This document shows, piece after piece, positions 1 to 12,597 of a stretch of DNA of 64,000 nucleotides. The DNA is from Pezizomycotina sp. ARF18 (Eukaryota; Ascomycota). The notes under the pieces are model-generated. The model searched no databases and was not told the origin of the DNA. It saw only the letters and a program-made list of their open reading frames with translations. The stretch spans positions 39,345 through 103,344 of the forward strand of contig AZLU01000085.1 of NCBI GenBank assembly GCA_002224055.1. The letters run 5' to 3'. The first letter of the stretch is position 1, and every line of letters starts with the position of its first letter. The translations under genes and the position numbers were made by a program.

Positions 1-467
1 AAGTGCGTTCCAGCTGGCTCTTCGAAGCAAAGTAAGGCAGGTTGGTTCCCTCGGGGTGGAGGCGGGCAGCAGGCTGCACATCAGTGGGAGCGGCGGACGT
101 GAACTCCTAAATGGTCGGACGTGGGGTAATCCTGCCGCAGACGTGCAGACGTGGTGGTTCCACTGGAAGCAACGTGCTGCTTGTATGCTCCGGAGTGTCG
201 AACTTCTCGCTGCAGCGCCTGCACTCGACGACGCGGATCGACTGCTTCCGGCGGGTTAGGGTGTAGCTACCCGGGTCGGAAGCTGGGGAAGGCGGCGGGA
301 CGTCTTGGGACTACCCGTGCGGAGCGGGGCAGGCTCTTGCGCGCGGGGAAAGCGTCGGCGAGCTCGGCGCGCTGGAGCTACCGCTGCTGGTCTGGCTGCC
401 GGTGTTGGTAAAGAGTGTGGTCGAGGATGGAGAAGTAGGTGGCCTGGTTCAGTAACCTGCGGCGCAT
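1..467 (-). CDS. Unknown protein, Ser/Thr/Pro-rich with one CxxC motif, partial
   Basis: The gene reads leftward and leaves the window at base 1, so its C-terminus is missing. A possible start is the ATG at 465-467. A low-complexity stretch follows (SSGSSSAPSSPTLSP), then a charged segment with VECRRCSEKF, which holds a CxxC pair. An exon at 1-106 follows a TTTAG acceptor and reads ARLHPEGTNLPYFASKSQ. A TAG at 311-313 splits the middle exon. It could lie in a small GC-rich intron or be an error, as in other genes here. The GC-rich block ends abruptly near 500, where AT-rich DNA starts, which supports coding. I do not recognise the family. The exon structure is inferred by eye. Confidence 0.42.
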
Positions 468-3400
468 CGAGTGCTTGCGCTGTGTGTTTTTTGAGGACGA
501 AGTCTCCTCTCCATCGAGTTGAACTCTTTCTGCATAATCTACATAATATTGAATAATTAGCTTTAGGCTAGGGTTAGAAGAGGTAAGATAAGATGTTACA
601 TACCTCAGAAGAAGTCCGTGGCGGCTCGGGGCGAAGAAAGCGTAGCCATCGTTTTATCGTAATGAAACCAATATGTATAATGCAATGAGCGTGAAAGTGT
701 GTTATTGAAACAGTAAAAGATAGTCAGTGTATTGTATAATATATAAAAAAAAAAGCGTAGTCAGTCGTAGTGATCGTGGTTGGGTTTGCTGTTGATTATG
801 TTTTCTGTTGCAGTTCGTTCGAAATAATAATAATAACTTTTTTTTCTCATATCAGTTTGAATCGAAGTCTGGGGATGCCGGATCGGCCAGCCTTATATCT
901 ACTTATTCCCTTCGAGCTATTCTTTCGTGTAGGATTGGATGCAAAAGGTGTTGGATGACCGAGTTTGAAATGTCTCTGTTGTTTTCTTTTTTTTTTTTTT
1001 CTCTTCTCTTTCTCTTTCTCTTGCTTTCTTTCTTTTTTCTCTTCTGCTTCTCTCTCTCTCTCTTGCTATCTCCTACGAAGGATGTCCTCTTTTTCAGATA
1101 TAGGAGAAAAGAGACTGAAGAGAAAAAAGAAATATACAAAAAAAAAAAAGAAAAAAACGAAAAAAACGAATACCTTCTTTATTTCTTTTCTTCTAATAAA
1201 AAAATAGATAAAATAAATAATAATTTATATATATATATTTAATTCTTTTTCGAAATGAGTTTCGGACCGATATCGATTGTAAAAAAAAAAAAATTATCAT
1301 CAGTTTTACGGTACGTACTGTTTTTTGAATGGAATTTTTTAAGGAGCTGATGTTACCGTACTCTTGTTACAATATGGTAATAGATAATATTAAAGAAAAA
1401 AAGTACTAGTGAATTAGCAGTCTAGCTAGTAGTAATATGTATTGCTGTACTCTGCAGCAGAAAAAAGGTTAGTAAAAGAAGTACCCCCTTATAGAGAAAA
1501 TGTATTAATAGCGAGACGGGAGAGGGAGAAGTGGGAAGTTACTACCGTTGAGTATTTGCTGCAAATATACTTTTCTCTGCCCTGTTTCGTGTAGTCGATA
1601 CCTCTCTGAACTCCCTATCTTATTCTCTAACCCCGTTTCTCTAACCCCGTCGAAGATTTTTTTTTTTTTTTTTTTTACTCCTAACGAACAACCGACTTTC
1701 CTTTCCCCTCTCACCTCAAAAGTCCTTCTATCTTTGTCTCAGGGCAGTTATTAGCTAAATGTAGTAATAGCAGAAAAAAAAAAAAAATAAAGAATAAAAA
1801 TAAAATAAAATAATTACTAAAGTATTATTATAAGGAAAAAAAAAAGAAAATGAAAAAGGAGGAGATGTGCAGAAAAATAGAAAAAAGAAAATATGGCAAA
1901 AACACCATTCAAAAAAGCAATAATGATAAATTTTTTTTTTTTTTTTTGAAAACAGCACAGAATGAATAATTCTTCTTCGAAAGAGTGGACAGGGTAGGGT
2001 GCACGCATGAAGCCATAGCCCACGTTTGATGAACTTGTCAGGTGATGTCATACGAACGCTGTTTCACCACCTTGTCCTTCTCCCAATTCCTTACTGTGAA
2101 TAGTTAGTAGTAAAAAAAATTTCATTTGTAAGGGCCCTTAGACCTTATTTTTAAAAATCAAAACGATAAGGAATAGATCTGAAAAATAAAAGGGAAAACG
2201 CTTACAAGGGAAAAGAAAAAATATTAAAGGAGAATAATAAAAAAAGGAACGGAAATAAATGGAAGTCTGCATAGACACCTTTTTTTTGTGTGAACTACCG
2301 GTTAGAGGTAACAGCGCGAGAAAAAAAAAATTATTTTTTTGTATCTGGTTCGATGATCAGCTTCTCCTTGCCGTTGGAAAAAGGCGGCAGCGTACGGAAA
2401 ACTCAAATTGTAAATCATTGCAGCCTGTGTGGCTCGTAGGGCAGAATGCGACCTGCTTGCTAGAGAACAAGGGTCGCTAAAAAGCCGCCCTCGAAAAGTG
2501 AAAAAAAAAAAGTGTTGCGGTTGCCAAGTTTGTACGGTGAGTACTCTTTACTCGAGGAAAGTGCTTGGACTTTCCTTACATGAACGGCCGTCGAAGAGAA
2601 ATTTTTTTTTCCTTTTCTTTTCCTATTCGTCTAAAAAAACACTTTTTGGATCTTCTCCTATTACATATGTGCAGTTTTGCATGGGAGCTGCTGCGTAAGG
2701 TAACAGATGAGGGTAAAAATGCACTCCATACTTTTTTTTTTTTTCGCCTGGGACCGTAATAAAGTAAGGCGTTGCGGTTTTCCGTGTAGTGCAAAAAAAA
2801 AACGGATTGTATGTAAGTTGCGTTTAGGCCTTGACCTTGAGCACCCTAGTACCTCTGGGGTAAAATAGAAGGCAGCCGATCTTGCGATTTCAGAATTTTT
2901 TCTATGGAAGTTACCGTTGATGTAACGAAAAGGAAATTGAACCTAAAACAGAGCACCGGAGAAAATTTAATAGATATCTTAGCCACAGTAGTAGTGCGAG
3001 ATTGATGAATATTCGCAAGGATTTCGTCAGGCTTTGTAAGGGTAAGGATACTTGTGCTCGGCGCGGGCTTCGAAGATTGAGGACTATCGTACACGACGAG
3101 AAGGTTTCTTAAAGTATTAGCGTGTATACTAGTCGCCCACGTGTACTCGGTATTCTTGGAAAAAGAACTAAAAGATGCCTTTCCGGTTGGGATACGAGGG
3201 GTTGGTGGGATACCCTAGTAAAAAGGAGTTTGCCGTATCGTACAGCAGCGTACCTGGGAGAAGTCTCTGGTTCGGTCTCGGGGAGTCTCTGATCGTAAAA
3301 AGCCTGTAACTATTCAAAACCCAGATTAAAAAAAAATTTTTTTCTTTTATATCCAGCTGCCAAATGGTTTGAAATCGCACTTTTCTTTGCAAGCGAAAAA

Positions 3401-5374
3401 GTTCCGAAATTAGGACGACGCTGCTGGGTTAAAATCGAAAGTCCGCGGATTGGATGAAAAAGACAAGTGATGAACCTGACACCCGATGCTGCCCGCTGAT
3501 ACAACTGCCAGATATTCCTCGAACACCGATGGAATATATGAGTCAATCAGGAATATTCCTCTCGTCGCAGCTGAATGTTGAAATTGCAATAATGATAAGC
3601 CAAGACCTGGCGATACTAAAGCAAGATATTCATTTTGAGCAAAGAGGGTGACGGTATCAAGCGTCAGTCGAAACAATCAAATCGATGAACAAATAGCGAT
3701 AAGCTTATAAGGTGATTATCTTTTTCTTGGTCGTAAAAGGTTAATCGTTGTTTAAAATTATTCAATAATTAAATCCTTGCGCTAACGAGATAAAACCTCA
3801 TTTCAATTGAATATTAAAGGTACTGTATCGAAGGAACTCGATCGTACCTTTTGCAGTCCAACAAACCTCACCTCATCAGTGCCTCATTCTTTTTTTTTTT
3901 TGAAGTCGGTTAAAACTGCAATAGCTTCCCGCTGCCCCATTCTGCAAACGAGCCTAAGATCACAGTTGTCATAATTAGTTTTTATAGCTCAGCAAATTTC
4001 AAAAATAAACGTCGAGGCCTGATTTTCTCATATTTTCTTTTGGAGAGGGAAGAGTAAGCACCTTCTCTTCTTTGATAGATCCACCACTAGGCGACATAGT
4101 ATCCTGATAGAGGATGCCGGGATTGTGATCTCGCTGCGAGCTGATACTTAGTATAGCAATAACAACTTTCCTATTGCAGTTGGGATTTAATCCTCGCAGT
4201 CGATACCTTTTTTTTTTTTTCTTTTCTTTCCCAAAATTTTTTTTTGAATATTTCAATCAAGGCTATTATTGATTCTTTCTTTTCTTCCAACGGTATTGCC
4301 AAGATGTCTGTGTTTATTTGTTTCATGGTGTCGCATTCCTGCTCGAAAACAGACATTGGTCTTATTACGATCACCGTCGAACGCGTAGTTGTAGGTGGAG
4401 GTTACCGTGGCGCCGCGCACCGTCCGCCAGTGCTAGTGATGGTACTCCTTCCTCTCGTTGCGGTAGTAGGCAATCATTGTTCGTAATAGTCGAGTAACAG
4501 AGCTTTGCTGACGGTGGTATTTCGCAATGTCTGTTTCAACAAAGCCATTTCTTTTTTGTCTCTTAACAAACAGCGATCACTGTCTAGGCCCAAACTGTAT
4601 CTCCCGATCCGTATCTTCCTGGATAGTCATCTGTCAAAAAATCCAATCAAACCAAGATGCTTCGATTGTTATTATCCAATTAGCTCCTTCCTGCTTCAAG
4701 AAGCATGAATCAAACCCGTTGGAAATTCTGTAAAACACCCACACCCGTTAGATAAAAGTTGTTTATCCAATAAATCCTGGAAATCTTTTGATAATTTACT
4801 GGATCGAAACTTTGGTTTATACAGTAGAAGGGCCCCATTGAGTCTCACCCTTGTAGACGGCGACCCTGCATATCAAGCCTTTGAATTTGCATGGTGGACT
4901 GAGCTAGAAAAAAAATAAAAAATACTGGAGCCAGAACGAAAGAAAAAATAAAATAAAAAAAAAGTGTGGGGAGACAGGTTCGACTTGCCCAGTTGGTGAT
5001 CTTTAAGCAGAACTTTTGGAAAGCGACTATTATTTTCTTGATCGTAGCCTTCAGAGAAAGGTCTTGGCTCTTTGAGATGAATTTTTGTAAAAAGTTGCCG
5101 GTAAAGGTCCGGTTCAGCAGACAGGGGTCCTCCAGGTATCTCAGCAAATCTGATCAACTTTTTGTTTTCGCGATAGTTCCATCAGTGTCTTTCCTTCTCC
5201 TTCATCTCCGTGGAGCTCTCAAAGATAAAGTTGTTCCAGACTGTCCTCCTCGTCGGAAGCTAATTAATATCTGATCATGTTTGACTGCTTCCCGATTGCG
5301 CTTCCTGTTTATCCGTTGCCTTGGAATTTTGATGGACCCTTCCTGAAGCCTGTCCAGTTCCGTTTTTCTCCTGT
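468..5374. other. AT-rich gene-free stretch with many poly(A)/poly(T) runs
   Basis: I see no supportable gene. The stretch holds many homopolymer runs (for example near 990, 1130-1160, 1650, 1920, 2720 and 3890), pyrimidine-rich blocks such as 985-1060, and TA-rich sequence. The long open frames here are translations of poly(A)/poly(T) (Lys- or Phe-rich) and lack protein-like composition. Confidence 0.6.
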
Positions 5375-6440
5375 TTATTGGCCGTAATTAATTAGCAAAG
5401 GTGTTTTGTTTGTTTGGTCTCTGTTTTTGCCCTTTACCTTCCTTCTTGAACGAAATATGTTTTCAATGTCAATCTTTCGGCCTTGTTTCCGGTTCGTTTT
5501 GGCGACCGCCTTGCGAAGCGTGAAACATTGACGATACCTTAAGGCTTTGAGAAATGCCATCTGCATAGAGGACTCCACCCGACTTTCCCGCTTCAAGTCC
5601 TTCTTTGTTGGTTTCCCCTTCTTCTCCATAGTCCAGACATGTCCATACGGCGCCACCCAGAAAGCAACAAGCTCCACCCGCAGTGCGCCATATGCTTCGA
5701 GATGGCCATAGTGTCTTGCATGAGCATTCCGGTGCAACGGGGGGTCTCGAATCTCGAATCCCACGTTTTTTCTCTTTCGCTTCTCCAAAGGCGAGTTTTG
5801 CCTAATGCGATCTTGGGATCGGTTTCAATGCCACAATGCTCGTTGTGATACACTTTGTAAAATAGGGCTCTTTCCTGCAACCAAGCCCGGAGAAGGAACT
5901 CGGGTAGTTTCCCGTTGGTTAGTCGAATAAATTCTTTGTTCAATAATGCCTTGCTTTTTGACCCGCCTAGTCTTCCCGCAAAGCGCCGCATGGTCCATGC
6001 ATGTGGGGAGCTTCCACTTGTGTCCTCGTTTCTTCTTGCTCGCAAAGGGTCCTGAAGCGAAACCCCACCAGGGTCACTGATGACGATAATTGTGCGTCAA
6101 ACGAAGAGGAATTCCTGGTGTTGAACTCTATATGAGACAAAAAGACTTCATTCTTTTACCGAGGGTCGGTTTCGCTCGAAGAAAATCTTCGCCTCTCACT
6201 TCTGTTTACCAGAGAACATTGAAACGTCGCAAATTCTTCGCTTCTGTATCATTGCCGATGGAAGATCTTTGCCGTCAGCCCAGACTGCACAGTGGAGAAT
6301 ATTTTTTCCACCAAATCTTCATTGGGGGAATTCTCTTACAAGCCTCAGAACTGCTTCAGCAGTTTTGTAATTTACGTGAGACGCCATACTTCCTCTTGAG
6401 CGCGACGACGATCGGTGGATCCACCAATGAACGATAAAGA
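5375..6440 (-). pseudogene. Decayed coding frame of unknown family, about four TGA breaks
   Basis: One minus-strand frame stays protein-like for about 1 kb. It begins near MASHVNYKTAEAVLRL and runs through VWADGKDLPSAMIQKRR and ISDPGGVSLQDPLRARRNED to ALFYKVYHNEHCGIETDPK. A neighbouring frame then takes over (HARHYGHLEAYGALRVEL, ending in a Lys/Arg-rich tail). About four in-frame stops break it and all are TGA, the codon produced from CGA by C-to-T change, so RIP-like decay is likely. No catalytic motif or terminal repeat is visible. It could be an old transposon gene or a host gene. I cannot assign it. Confidence 0.45.
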
Positions 6441-7070
6441 ATTTCTCTTCTAACAAACCTCTGCACTTCGAAGAGCTAATTGTCAGCGAATATTTCACAT
6501 TTGTTATTTTTAAAACCACTAGAAGAAAAGAAAAAAAAAAAAAATAGGTCATACGAACAAAAGTGCAATTCAATTCATACATTCTTATCGTTCGAATATC
6601 TTGCTCAAATTGCGCTCAATACAACAAACCCCGCACTCGTTTTCGATGAGACTTTCTGAATAATTACCGCCCGTATACTTGGCGTTGCAGAAAGGGTATC
6701 ACGACACCAATATACCCTGGGAACTTGTGAGACGTAGTCTCCTGCCGTTTGAGAGAGAGAGGCGGCCCTTGTGCCGCTTCTCATGTGGCGAATTTAAGCT
6801 CCTCTACCCGGTCGGTTTTCTCTCTCCAAAGTTCGAACGAGAGCCAACTTTGAGGAAGGAACAGGTAGGCCTAAGTCGCCGAAATCAAAATTATACTTTT
6901 TTTTTCTTTCTCGGTTGCTGAGGGGTCGAGACGCGAACGAGATGAGCAAGAAACCCCCCACAAGCTCTAATTTTGACTAGGCTTTCCAACAACGTGGGTC
7001 CCCTTGCTGCTAAATTTGCAATTGTTACCGCATCTGTGAGAGCCGAGATGTTGAGGTCCTTCCCAAAAGT
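6441..7070. other. No gene seen
   Basis: AT-rich spacer with a poly(A) run at about 6530. Only short frames on both strands, without splice signals that would link them. Confidence 0.5.
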
Positions 7071-7440
7071 TCATCGTTCATGGCCGTTTCGTAACGAACT
7101 CCCGGTGGTGTGAGGGTCCTCCTTGCTTTGCACAATTCCGGAACTTGAGATATTCGGAAGAACTGCGAAATAACCTATGTTGGATATGTTTTGCCAAGGT
7201 GTGAGTATTTTCCGGGTAGCCTGAGGATCGTACGATTCGCGATGATGACTGCAGAGAGGGAAGTGGGTTTTTGATGAGATGAGATGCCCAATGAAAATCC
7301 CACTTGGCGTGGTGACGCGAAATTGCGAGCAGCCGGTCGTGGTGCGGTCAGACTTCGCGAGAACAAACCACCGAGCGTCGGTGCATGTACCGTCCGACTC
7401 CACAAAAATAGTGACACTAGAAGCAGGGTGGTGAACGTCA
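7071..7440 (-). CDS. Doubtful exon of unknown protein
   Basis: A minus-strand frame reads through VFDVHHPASSVTIFVESDGT and TCTDARWFVLAKSDRTTTGC to a stop at 7071. Just upstream is a plausible 3' splice site (GCTAACTG then ACAG before GGTATTTGACG). The composition is protein-like and less AT-biased than the surroundings. No upstream exon or start can be fixed and no family is recognised. A competing frame (MTFTTLLLVSLFLWS) looks signal-peptide-like but becomes poor after that. It may be a relic. Confidence 0.25.
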
Positions 7441-8113
7441 AATACCCTGTACCATGTGGGAACAGTTAGCCATACTCAGAATGGTGCTTTCGCAATAGCG
7501 AAAATGCGTCTGGCGGCTGGCGTCTCTCTCATGGCGGAAGAATTGGGCAGGACACTCACTACTAGATCCACGATGGTCGTCCTACAACGCGACTCTGGTA
7601 CTAGTAACCTTTGACGCTGTATACCGAGCCATCGTGAACCTGGAGATAACGTTCGATGGAGCGGATTGCGTTTGTTGACTTCGCGAAGAATAGCTTGAAG
7701 GTTGATTGAAGGATGAAAGAGGGATGAAGTTGTTCTGATGAAGTTCAGGTTTCGAAATATATATTTTATATTGAGATAGAACTATTATTATTCATTTTTC
7801 GTAAGAGCGGCAGTAAATCCTTTTTTGGGTAGTTGCTGTCGTGAAATTACTTGATATATCCCCATTGCCATGGTGATGATAGAATTTGATGGAATACTCT
7901 CAACACCATGACACCAAACTCGCGATCTTCATATCCGCACGGTTTTCTTACATAGACGTAGAACCTTTGAATATATATTGTACTAAATAGAGAGATAAAT
8001 TTTATTATTATTGAACGAGCTTATTTCTTAATTGTTCATACATGTTTATGATCTTTATTATTTTTTTTTTTTTTATAAATTCGAAATATTTCGCTAGTGG
8101 TTTGTTTTTCCTT

Positions 8114-8146
<33 letters not shown>

Positions 8147-8318
8147 GAAAGAAAAAAAAGAAGGCCCTTGAAGACTTTATTCACCTCTTATTTCTTGCTA
8201 AGCAACCATGCCCTCACCTCTATTCCACCTTCAACATACAAAGAAATTAATATCGACAACTACAAAACGCAAACTCAGCAGTTAACCTACGTCAAGAAAA
8301 GCCAAATCATCGTCTTCA
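7441..8318. other. No gene seen; AT-rich
   Basis: Spacer leading to the 8.3 kb gene. Apart from the poly(T)/poly(A) hairpin at 8112-8146 nothing stands out. The final 150 bases before the ATG at 8319 are C- and A-rich, as in many fungal 5' leaders. Confidence 0.5.
8112..8146. repeat. Poly(T)-poly(A) palindrome (T22 then A13)
   Basis: Twenty-two T are followed directly by thirteen A, then an A-rich GAAAGAAAA tract. The two homopolymers are complementary and could fold back. Homopolymers this long are also where consensus length is least reliable. Confidence 0.8.
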
Positions 8319-9983
8319 TTGACGGACACGAACAATCATATCAGCACCATGTCGATGCCATATCTCGGATCTTCACCTCTGGCATCTCCAGAGCTCGCTT
8401 CCTCTCCAATCACGCCAGAAACCGCCGCACCCGCCTCTCCCCATCCGAGCGCGGGTCAACTCCTCATCCGGTCGCAGCTCGATCTGCACATCAAGGACGC
8501 AAGCACACACGTCAAGGACCTACCGACCTCTGGGCCTCCCGGCATACCCTCGCCGCACCCATCGAATGCAAATTTTCATTCTCCGGAATCGCCATTGCAC
8601 ACGCACTCCAGCAGGCCGGATGTCAGGGCTTCCGACGACAAATTCTCTGCTATCATCGAAGGTTTACGCTTGCGTGGATCGGACGTGCAGATCTTGAGGG
8701 AGCCTGCAGGAGAAGGATCGAAGCAGAGGCTTGAGGGAGCGAAGGGGATGACGACGTCAGCTGCTCCATCGGGTGAACGCAGGCTGTACAGTGCTCCAAG
8801 CCCCACGCCCCAGAAAAGGTCGAACATCCGCAAAGCCAGGGACAGCTATTTGGACTCGGTTGTTGGCGGCTACTACGGCGGAGGAAGCCAAGCCCTAGGA
8901 GGATATCGAAACCAGCAGAGAGAAGCAATCCCGGCTATGGAAATATACTTGGAAACATCCGCCAACGCCGTTTCACGCCGCGCTCCAGTAGTGCGACCAG
9001 ATTCCCGTTTCGCCAAGCCAGCCAAGAAAGGGCGAAGCTGCAGAAGCAAGCTGAAGCTAGGTTGAGCATCGGCAGAGACTCGAGCTGGAAAAAGAGTCTC
9101 CAGCTACGCGCTCAAAGGATCTCGTCAGTTTGCTACAGAAACGAAAGGAGGAGGAAAAACACAAGTTCAAGCTCACGCCGGCTGAAAAGCACGGGAGGAA
9201 ACAATCCATTGGTTTGGTTCTCAGCAGCGATATTCTGGATTCCGATTCGACGGTGGTGGGAGAGGTGGTGATGGAGAACCCTCGCCGCCGCGCAGCAGGG
9301 CGGTTTCACCGCTGACCCTGAGCAGCTGAATCGCGGCGTTTCTGATATCAAGCGGCAGCTCGCGGAGGACGTCGCCGCGTACGTTTCGGTGCGTTAAACA
9401 CTTCTATTCGTTCTTTTGCGTTTTTGTCATCGTGCCTTTTCTCTGTTTCCGATTATTGCCCTTGACTGTCTATTTTATTCATTGTCTTCCTTTTTGTCAC
9501 TATTTTCGAATCGACCTTCCATCCGTACACCACCCTTCCCCCCTCTTTTGCATGTCTCAACGAATGCGACAGCCTACGACAACAGCTATGTTCTAGAAGA
9601 GCTCTATTTTTTATTCTATTCCAACGCTTCCTTTACTAGTATACCATGTGCGTCGTAGGGCTGAAGGCTGACCAAGTTACAAATGGGTTCATCCTTGTAC
9701 GAAAAATTTTCTGTTACTATCAACACCTTTAGGCCCCTGATTCGCTCCACTTCAAACGCGAGTACCGCTGCCAGCCCCACGTGGCCGCCGCCGTGTTCAA
9801 GGCTGAGGGGAGATTGTCTAGGCAAATGACGTGAGTTTTACATTAATATTGGTCCGGAATAGCTTTCTTAGAGAGAGCCCCTACTTTTCAAGAAGCTCCA
9901 TCCTTGTTCAAATTGAAATCTAGCTGCAGAGCCCCGCCGAAAGGGACCTTCCTCCATCTTACCTCTCTATTAATTGCTCCTCT

Positions 9984-10016
<33 letters not shown>

Positions 10017-10358
10017 GTGGTTTTAAGGTGTTCGTGGGGCTTCGTAACAGCGTAACGCGAGGCGAGAGTCCTCTGACGTTATCGCGCTCCGCCACAGCAT
10101 CATGAGACTATCGAATTCATCAACTTCTTTCAAATATCTAACAACAATCTATTCTTTTCGTTAACGTTTTATCAAAATAGCATCTTCCACAGGTTCTACA
10201 CCGTCGCAGAGTTCGAACGCGACTTCTATGACTACTTGCGTCCTGATAGTAGTTTCGGCAACAAATTCAGTATGGCGTATAATCACGCGAAGATCACGAT
10301 GGACTATGACGGCCGCAAGGGGACGGGTACGGCCCTTGGTTTTGAGGGTGGAGTATAG
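8319..10358 (+). CDS. Unknown three-exon protein with coiled-coil middle
   Basis: Exon 1 (8319-9388) starts with a Ser/Pro-rich segment (YLGSSPLASPELASSPITPE). It then becomes charged and helical (QKQAEARL, RQRLELEKESPATRSKDL, LLQKRKEEEKHKFKLTP), probably a coiled coil. Exon 2 (9733-9830) reads LHFKREYRCQPHVAAAVFK. Exon 3 (10193-10358) reads FYTVAEFERDFYDYLRPDSS and ends at TAG. Splice signals are GTGCGT/TTTAG and GTGAGT/CACAG. Both introns are long for this window (344 and 362 bp), and the second contains 29 consecutive T. Exon 1 changes frame near 9040-9070 and again near 9285-9300, as if single bases were missing. I do not recognise the family. The exon 3 motif looks like a conserved C-terminal domain. 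Confidence 0.6.
9988..10016 (+). repeat. Poly(T) tract, 29 T, inside an intron
   Basis: Uninterrupted run of 29 T within the second intron of the 8.3-10.4 kb gene. It lies well upstream of the acceptor at about 10192 and so is not the polypyrimidine tract itself. Confidence 0.9.
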
Positions 10359-12026
10359 TTGCGGACGGCCGGGGTTTGCGAGGGATGAAAGGAGTACGAT
10401 TGAGAGGTTGGAGAAGATGGGTATCTAAGACAAACGAAGTAGGAGATATGAGCGAAGAATAATGACAAAATACAAATAAAAGAGAAGACAATAATAAAGG
10501 CTACCTAAGTAGGGGTAATATCAAGAAAAGAAAATGATACGAAAAATAAGGAAGGGGAACTTGATGTCAAGCTACAAACATCTCAAAGACTATAAGCAAG
10601 AAAAGACAGAAACATTGGCAAGGGTAAGCAAAGAAACATTAAGTAGTGTTAACGAGCAAACGACGGTATATCTCATTCAAGTTATTGCTGTTTGGCGATT
10701 TATGTTTCAAGAAACATCCTGAAATTTCTCTTATGATAGTTTGGTATCAAAATAGCTAGCTTATTCTCTCAACAATACAACTTCATTCTGCTAAGCATAC
10801 CTCGCCATTTTCTTGGACTCTTTTTTCTTTCTGTTGTCAAAAACGTGGCTGCTACTCATCATTCTCGTGTTTTCTCTAAATTATTACTGGAAACATACAT
10901 TAGCAGATACGAATGAGCACATATCCACGCAGCCCGTAATCATTGCTCTCATCCCGCAGGTCGCGAGCCCTGGAGCTCCCCTGAGTTTTTGACGAGTTTA
11001 ATCATAATGACGATAACGTACTGTATTTCATCATTCCCTCATCATCTGAAGAGCGATATGCAACGCAGATAATAAAAGGGGAGATTTTTTAACAGGATTT
11101 ACTTGTCTCGTGTTATTCTCCTTATACAAGCCGTGATTCGCGTGTTTTTTCTTCCTCCTAGGTTTATTATTTCCTTACTGGGCTGAAAATATCATTCTAA
11201 GGTTTGTCTCAGCCTTATAAGGTACCTCGTTTTTTAATGGTCTGAGGGTATTTGTTCCGAGAAGAAGGGGAACGCCAGCGGACTTTCGGGAACTGCGCAC
11301 CGGAATGTATTATCAGGCTACAATATTCCGAGATAAGGCTATTCTTTCCGAATCTCACATACTCTGATTATCTCCGTTGTGGCTACTGCGATAGGCCTTC
11401 GACTGAATATATTGGTGGAGTGTTTGTCTCAAGCAGAATATTTTCGCGTTTGAACACAATTGACCGTCGGAGAATACTACTGGAACGATTGTCTTTTAAA
11501 TGTTGCGAAACACGAGCTCGGGAAAACCCAAGGCAGATGCGTCCGCCAAGGAGAAGCTAGAGTCAGACAGTTTTCATGAAGGAATGAAGACCTTGATAAT
11601 ATGTATTATACTCCGTACAATGGTAGTAGAATTACGGAGTTGTTTTTTTTGGTGCGATATGTTCATACTCGAAAGAATATTCGATAGCCATTCGTAACAC
11701 AAGTCGACAGGTCCTCTAGAATCGTTATCGTCATCCGCACACTATAATCAGTAGTACACGGCGCCGTACCGACGCTAGGAGGGCCAAATGTGATCGAGGC
11801 TTCAGGAGGGCCGTTCATGATCGATGTAATTTCTACGGAAGCTCTAGGTGAAGCGCTCGTGAACTATTAGGCAAAAATGGGCTCGGCTTCGAATAGAGCA
11901 ATGTTACACCTTAAGAGATCGATTGATAAAATTGATACATTTGGATAACTCCTTTCAATAAAGTTGCCACTCTAAGCCGAATTATGGTCTTATGTACACG
12001 AACTCCAACTCGTAAGTGAAGCTGTA
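10359..12026. other. No gene seen
   Basis: AT-rich intergenic DNA. Open frames are short and compositionally random on both strands. An A-rich block near 10440-10540 follows the upstream gene and may be its 3' UTR. Confidence 0.5.
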
Positions 12027-12597
12027 CAGTCGCTTGACATAATTGTTGGGACACTTTCTAAAACGACAATTTCTTCAAGTTCTATAATATTTTTAAATTC
12101 TCATAACTAACTCAATTCTTAGCGTATTTTCGTAAAATTAAAAATCTAAGTCCATTATATAAATAATATTAACATATTAAAATTTTATAAAAATTTATGA
12201 AATATTAAATTTTATATTATTTTTTTAAACCTTTTTACATATAAATAGTATATCTTATTTTAAACTTATATTATAACATTAATATTTTATAAAATTTTAT
12301 TAAAAATTTATAACGTAATAATCCTTTAAATTTTACGTTACTTAAAAATAGTACAAATTTCGTGCAATTTCGCGTATTTTATATATAAAAAGTGCTTGAA
12401 GTACGTGTTTTTAAAAAATTCTTATAAAATTCTAATATATATTAGATTAATATAATATTTATAATATATTTTAATTTTAGTTAATTCTAGTAGCTCGTTG
12501 TGATTTTATAATTAATTGAAAAAGTATAAAAATCGTACTTTTATATGAGAAAACTGCCGTTTTAGGAAAGCGTCCCAACAATTATGTTAAGCGACTG
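12027..12597. mobile_element. 571-bp AT-rich element with terminal inverted repeats, Tc1/mariner-like
   Basis: The left end starts CAGTCGCTTGACATAATTG and the right end is its complement (CAATTATGTTAAGCGACTG, after CGTCCCAA). The inverted repeats match over about 45 bp with a few transitions. The continuation GTTGGGACACTTTC pairs with GAAAGCGTCCCAAC. A TA dinucleotide flanks each end (12025-12026 and 12598-12599), as expected for the TA target duplication of Tc1/mariner elements. The interior has no open frame and is extremely AT-rich, so this is a non-autonomous or internally deleted, heavily C-to-T decayed copy. Superfamily is inferred from the TA flank and from end structure only. Confidence 0.75.

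Noticed and set aside
808-2051. Several open frames of 80-144 codons
   Set aside because: They translate poly(T)/poly(A) and CT runs into Phe/Leu- or Lys-rich strings without any protein-like pattern.
8042-8734. 230-codon plus frame overlapping the 8.3 kb gene
   Set aside because: It starts in a poly(T) tract and runs out of frame with the Ser/Pro-rich gene start, which has better composition and joins downstream exons.
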